Assembly: GCA_964342355.1 (NCBI GenBank)
Contig: CAYFFG010000006.1
Location: 85,956 to 149,955, forward strand
Reading direction: 5' to 3'
Length of the DNA stretch: 64,000 bases
DNA from: Hirschia sp964342355
GTDB taxonomy: Bacteria; Pseudomonadota; Alphaproteobacteria; Caulobacterales; Hyphomonadaceae
Shown: piece by piece, positions 17,864 through 25,643 of the stretch
How positions within the stretch are numbered: the first letter of the stretch is position 1
Layout: each line of letters begins with the position of its first letter
Notes under the pieces: generated by a model
Told to the model about the DNA's origin: nothing
Seen by the model: the letters and a program-made list of their open reading frames with translations, nothing else
Databases searched by the model: none
Made by a program: the position numbers and the translations under genes

Positions 17864-18166
17864 CGCGGCCCCCAAATTTTACAACTCAGTCCTGCATGCT
17901 GATTGGGTTGTGGGCGGCGACTTATCCGATAATTCACGAAATGTCGAATGAAGAATTGGATCGATTTCGTGGCCCTGACACCGGAAATTGGGTTGATATC
18001 CTGGGTAAATGCACAAATTTCGCTTATGTGGCGAATTTTTTTAACCAAGAAATTCCTCATGAATGAAGAATTAACTCCCTGCACGTAATGCCTGTAGCAA
18101 GCACAGTTGCGAGCGCATTTTGGGGGATGCGGTCCTGACGAAAACCATGCTGGAGTTGATTGAACA
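17864..18166. other. Divergent intergenic region between aquaporin and TonB receptor
   Basis: About 300 bases without a convincing gene. It should hold promoters for both divergent genes. The only strong structure I see is a terminator-like hairpin at 18015-18042 in the receptor leader. No confident promoter hexamers can be called by eye. Confidence 0.5.
18015..18042 (+). terminator. Terminator-like hairpin in the receptor leader
   Basis: AAATTTCGC pairs with GCGAATTTT over a 7-base loop (nine pairs with one T-T mismatch), ending in a run of seven T residues on the plus strand. No plus-strand gene ends nearby, and the TonB receptor starts 125 bases downstream. It would therefore end a short leader RNA or act as an attenuator. 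The AT-rich stem makes it only moderately stable. Confidence 0.35.
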
Positions 18167-20341
18167 ATGTCCCCCTATAAGAATGCTTTTGCCCTTTCGG
18201 GCTTCGTTATTGCAACATCCATTGGTGCTGTGGCGACTGCTCAAGAACAAGCTCCGGATGCCGACCAGAAACTGCTCGACACCATCACGATCTACGGCGC
18301 CAAGTTCGATCAGTCCTTAGAGGACATGACGGCCAGTGTGGACGTCGTTACAGGTGCTGAAATCGCCCGCGAGCCGGTTTCCGATATTTACGACATCGTC
18401 GAACGTATTCCGAATGTGAACACATCTTTTGGCGGACAAGGATTTGCGATCCGCGGTATCGACCAGCGTGGTGTGGGGAACGCTGGAAGCGGTCAGACGC
18501 TGACAGTCTATGTAGACGATGCGCCGCTTGGTAACTTTACGACGTTTTTCGGACCAACCGGTGCATGGGATTTAGGCCAGGTTGAGGTTTTCCGTGGTCC
18601 GCAGTCAACGAACTTTGGTCGCAACGCATTAGCTGGCGCGATTTACATCCGTACCGAAGACCCAAGCTTTGAGACTGATTTCAAAGTGCGAACGGAAGTG
18701 GGCCAATACGGTTTGCGCCAATACGCGGCTGCGGGCGGCGGTGCGATCATAGACGACGTTTTAGCCTATCGCATTTCAGCCGAACACCGCGAAGCGGACG
18801 GCTTTATTGACAACGTATTTCTCGACCAGCCCGCCGATGCGACCGAGTTGGAGAATCTGCGTGGAAAGTTGTTATTCCAGCCGACTGACAGCGTAAAAAT
18901 CATCTCCACCACCTCTTACACTGAAAACTTTGCAGGTGAGGATGTGGTTATCCCCGAACCAGCTCCGGGAGCTGACGCGTTTGAACGTGAAGCCTTCTAT
19001 GACACGCCGGGACATGAAGGTACGGATACTTTCCTGCAGTCAGTTAACGCAACGTGGGACATCACCGGCGCGATATCCCTACAATCCATCACCTCCTATC
19101 AGTCGACTGATTACGTCAGAATAGAAGACTTTGACGGATCGCCGGCGCCGATTGCGGATCTGAGCCGTGTTGGGGAGGATGAGGCGCTCGCGCAGGAGTT
19201 TCGCCTGAGGTACCAGGGTGATCGTTTCAATGGCGCGCTTGGTCTATATTATGTCGATACAGAAGAGACATATGATGACTCCTTCATCGTGCCGGCGACG
19301 GCGCTTGATCCGTCTTTACCGCTTTCTATCCTGATCAGTCGGACAAGCACGCTTCAAGAGGAAGCCACGAATTACGCTGTCTTCTTTGATGGGGAATACA
19401 AGCTCACGGATGATTTCGACCTCCTATTTGGCGCGCGCTATGACGTGGAAGAACAGGATGCTGTCGCCCAGGCCGTTACTGAGATCGTAACACCGCTTCC
19501 GCCGGGGTTTGAGTTCCTGCGCGCATTTGAAGGTGTCAGCGAAGAAACGACAGAACCTGATTTTGAAGCCTTTTTGCCAAAGGTCGGATTGCGTTGGGAC
19601 GGGCTGGAGCAAACGTCTTTAGCTTTTGTTGTCCAGAAGGCTTATCGTGCCGGCGGTGAAGAAATTCTGGCGATCGGCGGCACCAATGAGTTTGATCCGG
19701 AGTATTTGTGGAACTATGAGTTATCGTCACGTTCCAAATTTATGGATGGCGCGCTACGCGTAAATGCAAATGCGTTCTACTCAACATGGGAAGATCAGCA
19801 GGTCTCAGAGCCGCTTTCTCCGCAACTGACCAGTTTGTTCCGTACGGTCAACGCCGGGGAGTCCACACTCTATGGTTTTGAAGCTGATGTGAATTATTCA
19901 GTGACAGATGCGCTGCAGGTTTGGGGTGCGTTGGGATATGTGAGCACTGAATTTGACGACTTTATCAACGCGAACCCTGCGCCTGGCGAGCCGGCAAACT
20001 TTGCAGGAAACGCATTCCCATTTGCACCGGAATTATCATTGAACGCAGGTGTGGACTTCAATGCAGAGAACGGCTTCTTCACCGGCTTTGATGTGAACTA
20101 TAGTTCTGAGGCCTTTCCTGATCACCAGAACCGCTCCGTGAATGAGTTGGACGCCCACACACTGGTCAATGCCCGCGTTGGGTTTGCCTTCGGGGCGGAT
20201 GACGCTCACCGCGTGACCATTTATGCGCGCAATCTGTTTGACGAAGAATATTACACCAACCTGTCACGTGTAAACGTGCCGGGAGCCGCCCGCGTCAGTG
20301 ACCCGCGCGTGGTTGGCATGCGCCTCGACCTAGACTTCTAA
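18167..20341 (+). CDS. TonB-dependent outer-membrane receptor
   Basis: A 724-residue receptor with a signal peptide (about 1-25, cleaving near ATAQE), a TonB-box-like DTITIYG, and a plug domain (about 45-150: VVTGAEIAREPVSDIYDIVERIPNV, RGPQSTNFGRNALAGAIYIRT). A beta-barrel follows, ending in the required C-terminal aromatic (RLDLDF). GGAG precedes the ATG at suitable distance. The substrate cannot be inferred: no dedicated ABC transporter, sigma/anti-sigma pair or polysaccharide lyase lies nearby. A strong bidirectional terminator follows directly. Confidence 0.94.
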   Translation: MSPYKNAFALSGFVIATSIGAVATAQEQAPDADQKLLDTITIYGAKFDQSLEDMTASVDVVTGAEIAREPVSDIYDIVERIPNVNTSFGGQGFAIRGIDQRGVGNAGSGQTLTVYVDDAPLGNFTTFFGPTGAWDLGQVEVFRGPQSTNFGRNALAGAIYIRTEDPSFETDFKVRTEVGQYGLRQYAAAGGGAIIDDVLAYRISAEHREADGFIDNVFLDQPADATELENLRGKLLFQPTDSVKIISTTSYTENFAGEDVVIPEPAPGADAFEREAFYDTPGHEGTDTFLQSVNATWDITGAISLQSITSYQSTDYVRIEDFDGSPAPIADLSRVGEDEALAQEFRLRYQGDRFNGALGLYYVDTEETYDDSFIVPATALDPSLPLSILISRTSTLQEEATNYAVFFDGEYKLTDDFDLLFGARYDVEEQDAVAQAVTEIVTPLPPGFEFLRAFEGVSEETTEPDFEAFLPKVGLRWDGLEQTSLAFVVQKAYRAGGEEILAIGGTNEFDPEYLWNYELSSRSKFMDGALRVNANAFYSTWEDQQVSEPLSPQLTSLFRTVNAGESTLYGFEADVNYSVTDALQVWGALGYVSTEFDDFINANPAPGEPANFAGNAFPFAPELSLNAGVDFNAENGFFTGFDVNYSSEAFPDHQNRSVNELDAHTLVNARVGFAFGADDAHRVTIYARNLFDEEYYTNLSRVNVPGAARVSDPRVVGMRLDLDF

Positions 20342-20348
20342 GTACAGC

Positions 20349-20383
20349 AAAGCGGCGTTTTGGCATGTCTCAAACGCCGCTTT
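20349..20383. terminator. Bidirectional intrinsic terminator
   Basis: AAAGCGGCGTTT and AAACGCCGCTTT form a perfect 12-bp stem around an 11-base loop, with T-rich ends on both strands. It lies 8 bases after the TonB receptor stop, and its right arm touches the stop codon of the convergent lipoprotein gene, so it should serve both. Confidence 0.85.
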
Positions 20384-21035
20384 ATCCTTCGTCTTTCTTG
20401 GTCACGCCGTCGAATTCAAGTTCGAGCGTGAGCGTGTTTGAGAAACCTTGCGATTCTTTACGTTCGCCACCGATTTTGATGATGACGAAATTGACGCCTG
20501 CGCCGACTTCAATGCTTTTTTCAGCCGTGAAAGCCAGCTCAAGTGTCGCTTCGCCTGCGGCCAGACATGGCTGTGCTTCGTCCACTTTGGCCAGTTCGCT
20601 TGTGAGAGCGAGCAGGGCCTCAGCGATGCCATCTGGCTGATAAGGCTTATCTGTTGTTTCAACGGGTATCATTTCCGGCTTTAGCGAAATGGTCATTTTA
20701 TCGCTCGTCGAGCGCTTGCCAGACCCGCCGCCTTTCACGGTAAATCCTGGCGCTGACGCGAGAACGGATTCACCGCCGAGTTTGCCTTCTTCGCCTTCGC
20801 TGACGGCAAGCTCTACTTTGACTTTCTTGAACTTAACAGACGCAGGCGCACTCACGCCATTGCAGCTAAACGTATAAGTCTCTGGATGGTTTTCAATCTC
20901 GCGCTGGTAGATGCGCAATTCTTGTTTCACCGTGTTGAGAGTCAGGTGAATTGGCGCATCTTCTGTTGCGATGTTAGAAATGCTCGCACAGGACGAAACA
21001 GCAAACGCTAAAACAGCCAGCAGCAGAAATCTCAT
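20382..21035 (-). CDS. Lipoprotein with two Trypco2-like units
   Basis: A 217-residue predicted lipoprotein: MRFLLLAVLAFAVSSCAS gives a signal with lipobox VSSC. The start is ATG 21035, preceded by GGGGGA six bases upstream; a longer frame is rejected. The mature part looks like two related units, each a helix (LNTVKQELRIYQREI; GIAEALLALTSELAKV) followed by beta strands of the form VKFKKVKVELAV...VKGGGSGKRSTSDKMTISLKP and EATLELAFTAE...IKIGGERKESQGFSNTLTLELEF. This helix-plus-hairpin arrangement resembles the trypsin-co-occurring domain 2 (Trypco2). That resemblance is from memory and needs a profile search. A perfect CtrA-type box lies just upstream. Confidence 0.75.
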   Translation of the reverse strand: MRFLLLAVLAFAVSSCASISNIATEDAPIHLTLNTVKQELRIYQREIENHPETYTFSCNGVSAPASVKFKKVKVELAVSEGEEGKLGGESVLASAPGFTVKGGGSGKRSTSDKMTISLKPEMIPVETTDKPYQPDGIAEALLALTSELAKVDEAQPCLAAGEATLELAFTAEKSIEVGAGVNFVIIKIGGERKESQGFSNTLTLELEFDGVTKKDEG

Positions 21036-21055
21036 AATGTCCCCCGGATTTCTAA

Positions 21056-21071
21056 TTAACCCGGGGTTAAC
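21056..21071. promoter_or_regulatory. CtrA box TTAA-N7-TTAAC
   Basis: TTAACCCCGGGGTTAAC-like sequence: TTAA at 21056-21059, seven bases, then TTAAC at 21067-21071, an exact match to the CtrA consensus and nearly palindromic. It lies 21-36 bases before the start of the convergent-strand lipoprotein gene. At that distance CtrA would more likely sit over or downstream of the promoter (repression) than at a -35 position. Confidence 0.55.
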
Positions 21072-21146
21072 ATACACAAACTTGGGTTGTGAGCCAATGA
21101 CGAAGTATTTGCTGAATCTGGATTTGAATAGGTGAAATACAGAATC

Positions 21147-21524
21147 TCAACTGCCTGCTGACAGGTAATGAATGTTCAGCTTGTTGCCGTCCAGATCACG
21201 GAAATAGGCCGCGTAAAATCCGGGCATGCGCTCACCTGGACCCCCTTCATCTTTTCCGCCCAAACGCATTGCAATGTCGTACACCTTGCCGACTTGCTCA
21301 ATGGAAGCCGCCTTAAGGCCGATCATTACGCCATTTCCAACGCTTGCGGGCCGTTGATCATAAGGTAGGTGAATAGAAAACATCGGACCGTCGGGGTTAT
21401 TCGCCCAGGCGATGTATTCGCTTTCGCTCATCACGCGTTTTGCGTTCAGCGCTGTGAAAAGCTCGTCATAAAAAGCTGCGAGTTTGTCGATATTGTCCGT
21501 TCCTACGGTAGTGTAGCCGATCAT
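21147..21524 (-). CDS. VOC-superfamily protein (glyoxalase-like)
   Basis: A 125-residue single VOC domain: MIGYTTVGTDNIDKLAAFYDELF at the start and GFYAAYFRDLDGNKLNIHY at the end are the two standard ends of the fold. The start at 21524 is chosen because family members begin with this MIGYTTVGT block; two upstream starts add residues that fit nothing. Metal ligands are not all obvious and there is no cysteine, so a C-As lyase (ArsI) role is unlikely. It is divergent from a LysR gene that may regulate it. Confidence 0.85.
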   Translation of the reverse strand: MIGYTTVGTDNIDKLAAFYDELFTALNAKRVMSESEYIAWANNPDGPMFSIHLPYDQRPASVGNGVMIGLKAASIEQVGKVYDIAMRLGGKDEGGPGERMPGFYAAYFRDLDGNKLNIHYLSAGS

Positions 21525-21570
21525 CAGGTTGCGCCCTTTGTTGAACATTTGCTGTGTTCGACGTATGGCT

Positions 21571-21584
21571 TTGCAAATTCGCAA
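21571..21584. promoter_or_regulatory. LysR-type box candidate (T-N11-A)
   Basis: TTGCAAATTCGCAA is an inverted repeat TTGC-N6-GCAA that fits the T-N11-A rule. It lies in the 102-base divergent gap between the VOC gene and the LysR gene. A related TTGCAAA recurs at 21611-21617, near the LysR start. Confidence 0.35.
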
Positions 21585-21626
21585 TCAATTCCCAAAAAAG
21601 CCAATTAGATTTGCAAAAATGAAAAC

Positions 21627-22511
21627 ATGAGCACACTCGACTGGAATGCGATCAAAATCTTTCTAAGTGTCGCCAGGACGGGTGGTCTGTCTCTGGCGGC
21701 TAAGGAGCTGTCGATCAGTCATTCCACGGTGTTTCGACGCATTGAGGCGCTGGAAAAAGACTTAGGGGCCCGGCTGTTTGATCGACAGACGGGCCAATAT
21801 AGTCTGACAGATGCCGGACGCGCATTGTTTGAACGCGCTGACAGAATGGCGGACATAGCAGATGATGTGGCGCGCAACGTGATTGGCGTTGAGAAGGGAT
21901 TGAGGGGTGTGGTCCGGATCACAGCGCCAGCCAGTTTCGCGTATCATTTTCTGCCGGGATATTTTGAGGAAATACGCACAGCCTTTCCTGACATTGATCT
22001 GGAATTGTTGACGTCCAATTCTGTCTATAATCTTTCGGACCGGCGTGCGGATATTGCGGTGCGCGTATCCTCTTCGCCGCCAGATCATCTGGTCGGACGA
22101 AAGGTGCAGGATTTGTCTTGGGCCATTTATACGGCGGCTTCAGACGCAAATATAGCGAAGGGGTTTGATGACCTTTCCTCTGGATCGGTTATTGGCGGTG
22201 CGGGGGACGCCATTTCGCATCGCGCTTTTGAGTGGCTGGATAAACATCACAAAGAAAAGGTCGGTTATCGGGCGGATGACCTGACATCGATGGCGCATAT
22301 GGCTGCGCGTGGACTGGGCTACGCTTTATTGCCAACTGATCTGGCGATTGCGGGGCTGAAACGTTTGTTTGAGGTTCCCCAGATCACTCCCAACAGATTG
22401 TGGGTGCTGACACATCCTGACCTGCGCCAGGTGGACAGGATCAAGACGGTAATGGGACGCCTGGCAAGCGCATTGGCCAAAGAACCAAGGCTGGTTCAGG
22501 CGTCGTCGTGA
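21627..22511 (+). CDS. LysR-family transcriptional regulator
   Basis: A 294-residue regulator with an N-terminal winged HTH: WNAIKIFLSVARTGGLSLAAKELSISHSTVFRRIEALEKDLGARLF at about 5-50. A linker helix and a two-lobe effector-binding domain follow (VRITAPASFAYHFLPG onward, then YRADDLTSMAHMAARGLGYALLPTDLA). It belongs to the type that usually controls a divergent neighbour, here the VOC protein. Its 3' end overlaps the convergent arsC stop by 16 bases. The effector is unknown. Confidence 0.92.
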   Translation: MSTLDWNAIKIFLSVARTGGLSLAAKELSISHSTVFRRIEALEKDLGARLFDRQTGQYSLTDAGRALFERADRMADIADDVARNVIGVEKGLRGVVRITAPASFAYHFLPGYFEEIRTAFPDIDLELLTSNSVYNLSDRRADIAVRVSSSPPDHLVGRKVQDLSWAIYTAASDANIAKGFDDLSSGSVIGGAGDAISHRAFEWLDKHHKEKVGYRADDLTSMAHMAARGLGYALLPTDLAIAGLKRLFEVPQITPNRLWVLTHPDLRQVDRIKTVMGRLASALAKEPRLVQASS

Positions 22512-22984
22512 ATCGCTTGTACGGCTTTTTGCAGGTCTTCGTTGGACATGTCGCTGACGGGCAAGGCGACAAGCTTTGAGACCCGTGCTTTCAGCGATTT
22601 ATAAGCGTCCTCGAATGCGCCGCGCTGGGCGTCTTCATCTTCGATTGCGGCAGGGTCGGGCAAGCCCCAATGCGCTTTTACTGGCGCGCCCGGGAAGTAA
22701 GGGCAGCTTTCTCCCGCTGCATTGTCACAGACCGTAATGACGATCCGCATTTCTTCTGCGCTGTCGCCAGCGAACTCATCCCAGGATTTGGATCTGAGCG
22801 ACCGGACGTCATATCCTTTTTCGGCAAGCAGGATCTCTGTCATCGGATGGGGCTCGCCACGTGGCGTTGATCCGGCGGAAAAACCTTTAAACTCAGGTTC
22901 GCCAAGCATGTTGACCAGCGCCTCGCCCAGCATCGAGCGTGCTGAATTCCCGGTGCATAAGACAAGTACGTTTGTCGCGCTCAT
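22496..22984 (-). CDS. arsC: Arsenate reductase, low-molecular-weight phosphatase type
   Basis: A 162-residue LMW-PTP fold protein that reduces arsenate to arsenite using a cysteine relay. The catalytic loop is VLCTGNSARS (Cys10 to Arg16). Relay cysteines are likely Cys86 and Cys94 in VCDNAAGESCPYFPG. The general-acid region is WGLPDPAAIE. It starts one base after the arsR stop, so the two are translated from one message. A protein tyrosine phosphatase is the alternative, but the cysteine pair and arsR linkage favour arsenate reductase. Confidence 0.92.
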   Translation of the reverse strand: MSATNVLVLCTGNSARSMLGEALVNMLGEPEFKGFSAGSTPRGEPHPMTEILLAEKGYDVRSLRSKSWDEFAGDSAEEMRIVITVCDNAAGESCPYFPGAPVKAHWGLPDPAAIEDEDAQRGAFEDAYKSLKARVSKLVALPVSDMSNEDLQKAVQAIHDDA

Positions 22985-22985
22985 T

Positions 22986-23342
22986 TTAATCCGTGCCTAC
23001 TTTGCAAGCTGAAGATGTTGATGAAGCCGTTAGCGATATGCCGCCACATAATTCAGGGCGTCCGCCACAACAATCGGAAATGATGTGATCAATAAGATCA
23101 GATACCCCATCAGGATTAACGGCATAAAGAATGCGCGTGCCGTCCCGGCGAGACCAGATGAGCCCGCTACGTTCTAGCTGAGCTAAGTGCGGAGAAAGCG
23201 TTGACGGCGACACGGATATGTCGCGTGCAATATCACCAGCGCTCATGCCTTCCTCGCCAGCCTCGGCAAGTATGCGAAATACATTGAACCGCACTTCATT
23301 GGCCAGCGCGGAGAATTGAACAACAGCGTGCGAAGAATCCAT
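22986..23342 (-). CDS. arsR: ArsR-family arsenic-responsive repressor
   Basis: A 118-residue winged-helix repressor: FSALANEVRFNVFRILAEAGEEGMSAGDIARDISVSPSTLSPHL carries the HTH, and WSRRDGTRILYAVNPDGV the wing. Instead of the classic ELCVCDL motif it has a C-terminal DCCGGRPELCGG with Cys91, Cys92 and Cys99. This resembles the C-terminal As(III) site of the Acidithiobacillus-type ArsR, also 118 residues. The start is put at ATG 23342 to match that length; an ATG at 23387 is possible. It precedes arsC by one base and is divergent from the peptidase gene at 23471. Confidence 0.9.
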   Translation of the reverse strand: MDSSHAVVQFSALANEVRFNVFRILAEAGEEGMSAGDIARDISVSPSTLSPHLAQLERSGLIWSRRDGTRILYAVNPDGVSDLIDHIISDCCGGRPELCGGISLTASSTSSACKVGTD

Positions 23343-23470
23343 AGACTTTAACTGAAATAGAGTGACGTCCCTAGGGCTTACTAGCATATATTTTCTACAT
23401 CTGTCTCCAGTTGCAAGTCGCTTCATGCGCGATAAGTTTCAATATAGGTGATTTTATAAGGGGAACATTC

Positions 23471-25621
23471 ATGCGCGGGACGATTATAGCCTTATCGGCG
23501 GCATTTCTGGCCGCTTGTGCGGTTCAGGAGAAGACAGTGACAAAACAAGATCCGATAGCATCAGACTTCGATTCGCAAGCGCATCTTTTCCTTGAGGAAG
23601 TGGAGGGCGAAAAAGCGCTTAACTGGGTGCGTGCCGAAAATGAACGTTCCTTGGCGCTGCTAGAAACTGACCCACGCTATGCGACGCTGAAACAGGATGC
23701 GCTGGATATTGTCAACGCGAAAGAGCGCATTCCCTACGGCACTGTGCGCGGCGACATGGTTTACAATTTCTGGCAGGACGAAACCAATGTGCGCGGCCTG
23801 TGGCGTCGTACTTTGGTGGAAGATTATGAGAGCGAGACGCCGAACTGGGAAACCGTCATCGACTTTGACAAACTTGCTGAGGAAGAGGGCAAGAATTGGG
23901 TTTATAAGGGCGTAGAGTGCCATTTCGACCGGTATCAGGACAAATATTACTGCATGGTCTCTCTGTCTGATGGCGGTAAAGACGCTGTGGTGCAGCGTGA
24001 ATTTGACTTGCAAAACAAATCATTCGTCGAGGGTGGGTTTGTCACCACCGAAGCTAAACAGGGCGCTGCGTGGCTCAATCGTTCAACACTTCTAATCGCG
24101 ACTGATTGGGGCGAGGGCACGCTGACGGAATCCGGGTATCCTTACATCGTCAAGGAATGGAGGCGTGGCACGCCTTTAGAAGAGGCAGAAGAGATTTTTC
24201 GCGGTGAGCCGACAGATGTTGGCGCGTGGCCAATGGTGTTGGAGCTTGAGGGCGGAAGTAAATTCCCAGGCGCTATCCGCGCAGAAACCTTCTTCACGTC
24301 CAGCAAGTTCTGGCTAGGAACTGAAGTCCCGATTGCATGGCCGGTGCCGCAAAAATCGGATGTGCAGGGACTTTTTAAAGACCAGTTTCTTTTGGTGTTA
24401 AAAGAAGACTGGGCTCCGGAAGGCCAGGAAAACACCTTCAGATCTGGTGATCTGGTCGCGTTTGATGCGCCTTCCTTTTTAAAGTCACGCGGTGAAGAAT
24501 TGCCAGATGTTAGTCTGGTTTTCCGTCCAACCGCCAAACAGGCCATTGAAGGGGTCGCAATCTCCAAAGAGGCTGTGCTGATCTCCTACACGGATAATGT
24601 GACGGGTCTGATCGCGCCAGCAAGCTTTGATTACAAAGCGGGGTGGACTGTTTCACCCCCGGCGCCACTACCAGAAAAAGGCAATGCAGGCATTGCGTTT
24701 GCCGACAAGCAATCTGACACGATCTATCTGAATTATGAGGGCTTTTTGAACCCGGATTCGCTTTACACTTTTGATGTGGCCGCCAATGCGGTTGAAGAAA
24801 TCAAGTCGCTTCCGGCAAAGTTTGATGCAGACCCTTATGTCGTGGAACAATTCGAAGCGATATCTACAGACGGTGTGAAAGTTCCCTATTTTGTGGTGCG
24901 TCACAAAGAGACGGAGTTGAATGGCGACACGCCAACTTTGCAATATGGATATGGCGGTTTCCAGATTTCTCTGACGCCGAGTTATTCGCCATTCATCGGC
25001 AAGATGTGGCTCGACAATGGTGGCGCTTACGTGCTCGCCAACATTCGCGGCGGTGGTGAGTTTGGACCCGAATGGCACCAGGCGGGTCTGAAAACAAAAC
25101 GCCAGATCGTCTATGATGATTTTATCTCCGTTTCTGAAGACATTATCGCGCGCGGCCTCACGTCGTCTGACCGTCTAGGCATACAGGGCGGATCAAATGG
25201 CGGTTTGTTGATGGGGGTTATGTTCACCCAACGCCCAGACCTTTACAGCGCCATTGTCTGTCAGGTGCCATTGCTCGATATGCTTCGGTATCACCTGCTG
25301 CTCGCCGGCGCGTCTTGGGTCGATGAATATGGAGACCCTGACATTGCTGAAGAACGCGCGTGGCTGGAGCAATTATCACCTTATCACAACATTAATCCGT
25401 CCACGGAATATCCGGAAATTTTCTTTGTAACATCGACAAAAGATGACCGTGTTCACCCTGCGCATGCGCGAAAAATGGCGCACCGCCTTCAAGACCTGGG
25501 TAAGCCGTTCCTATATTATGAAAATATAGATGGCGGACACTCGGCGGCTGCAAACTTAAAAGAAGCTGCGCATCGGCGTGCGCTTGAATTTACCTATCTC
25601 GCGCAAAAGCTGATGGATTAG
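23471..25621 (+). CDS. Prolyl oligopeptidase family lipoprotein (S9)
   Basis: A 716-residue secreted serine peptidase. ATG 23471 has GGGGA upstream and opens onto a lipoprotein signal with lipobox LAAC (Cys16), so it is anchored to a membrane. The N-terminal two-thirds forms the seven-bladed propeller (opening VEGEKALNWVRAENERSLALL, typical of S9A). The C-terminal alpha/beta-hydrolase carries GGSNGGLLMG (Ser), STKDDRVHP (Asp) and IDGGHSAA (His). It should cut short proline-containing peptides in the periplasm. It is followed 22 bases later by a dipeptidase lipoprotein, forming a peptide-use pair. Confidence 0.94.
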   Translation: MRGTIIALSAAFLAACAVQEKTVTKQDPIASDFDSQAHLFLEEVEGEKALNWVRAENERSLALLETDPRYATLKQDALDIVNAKERIPYGTVRGDMVYNFWQDETNVRGLWRRTLVEDYESETPNWETVIDFDKLAEEEGKNWVYKGVECHFDRYQDKYYCMVSLSDGGKDAVVQREFDLQNKSFVEGGFVTTEAKQGAAWLNRSTLLIATDWGEGTLTESGYPYIVKEWRRGTPLEEAEEIFRGEPTDVGAWPMVLELEGGSKFPGAIRAETFFTSSKFWLGTEVPIAWPVPQKSDVQGLFKDQFLLVLKEDWAPEGQENTFRSGDLVAFDAPSFLKSRGEELPDVSLVFRPTAKQAIEGVAISKEAVLISYTDNVTGLIAPASFDYKAGWTVSPPAPLPEKGNAGIAFADKQSDTIYLNYEGFLNPDSLYTFDVAANAVEEIKSLPAKFDADPYVVEQFEAISTDGVKVPYFVVRHKETELNGDTPTLQYGYGGFQISLTPSYSPFIGKMWLDNGGAYVLANIRGGGEFGPEWHQAGLKTKRQIVYDDFISVSEDIIARGLTSSDRLGIQGGSNGGLLMGVMFTQRPDLYSAIVCQVPLLDMLRYHLLLAGASWVDEYGDPDIAEERAWLEQLSPYHNINPSTEYPEIFFVTSTKDDRVHPAHARKMAHRLQDLGKPFLYYENIDGGHSAAANLKEAAHRRALEFTYLAQKLMD

Positions 25622-25643
25622 GTCGATAAAGGGTGTGTGGGCA

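Noticed and set aside
21147..21524. VOC protein as a C-As lyase (ArsI) linked to the ars genes
   Set aside because: The protein contains no cysteine, while ArsI needs a Cys pair to hold trivalent arsenic.
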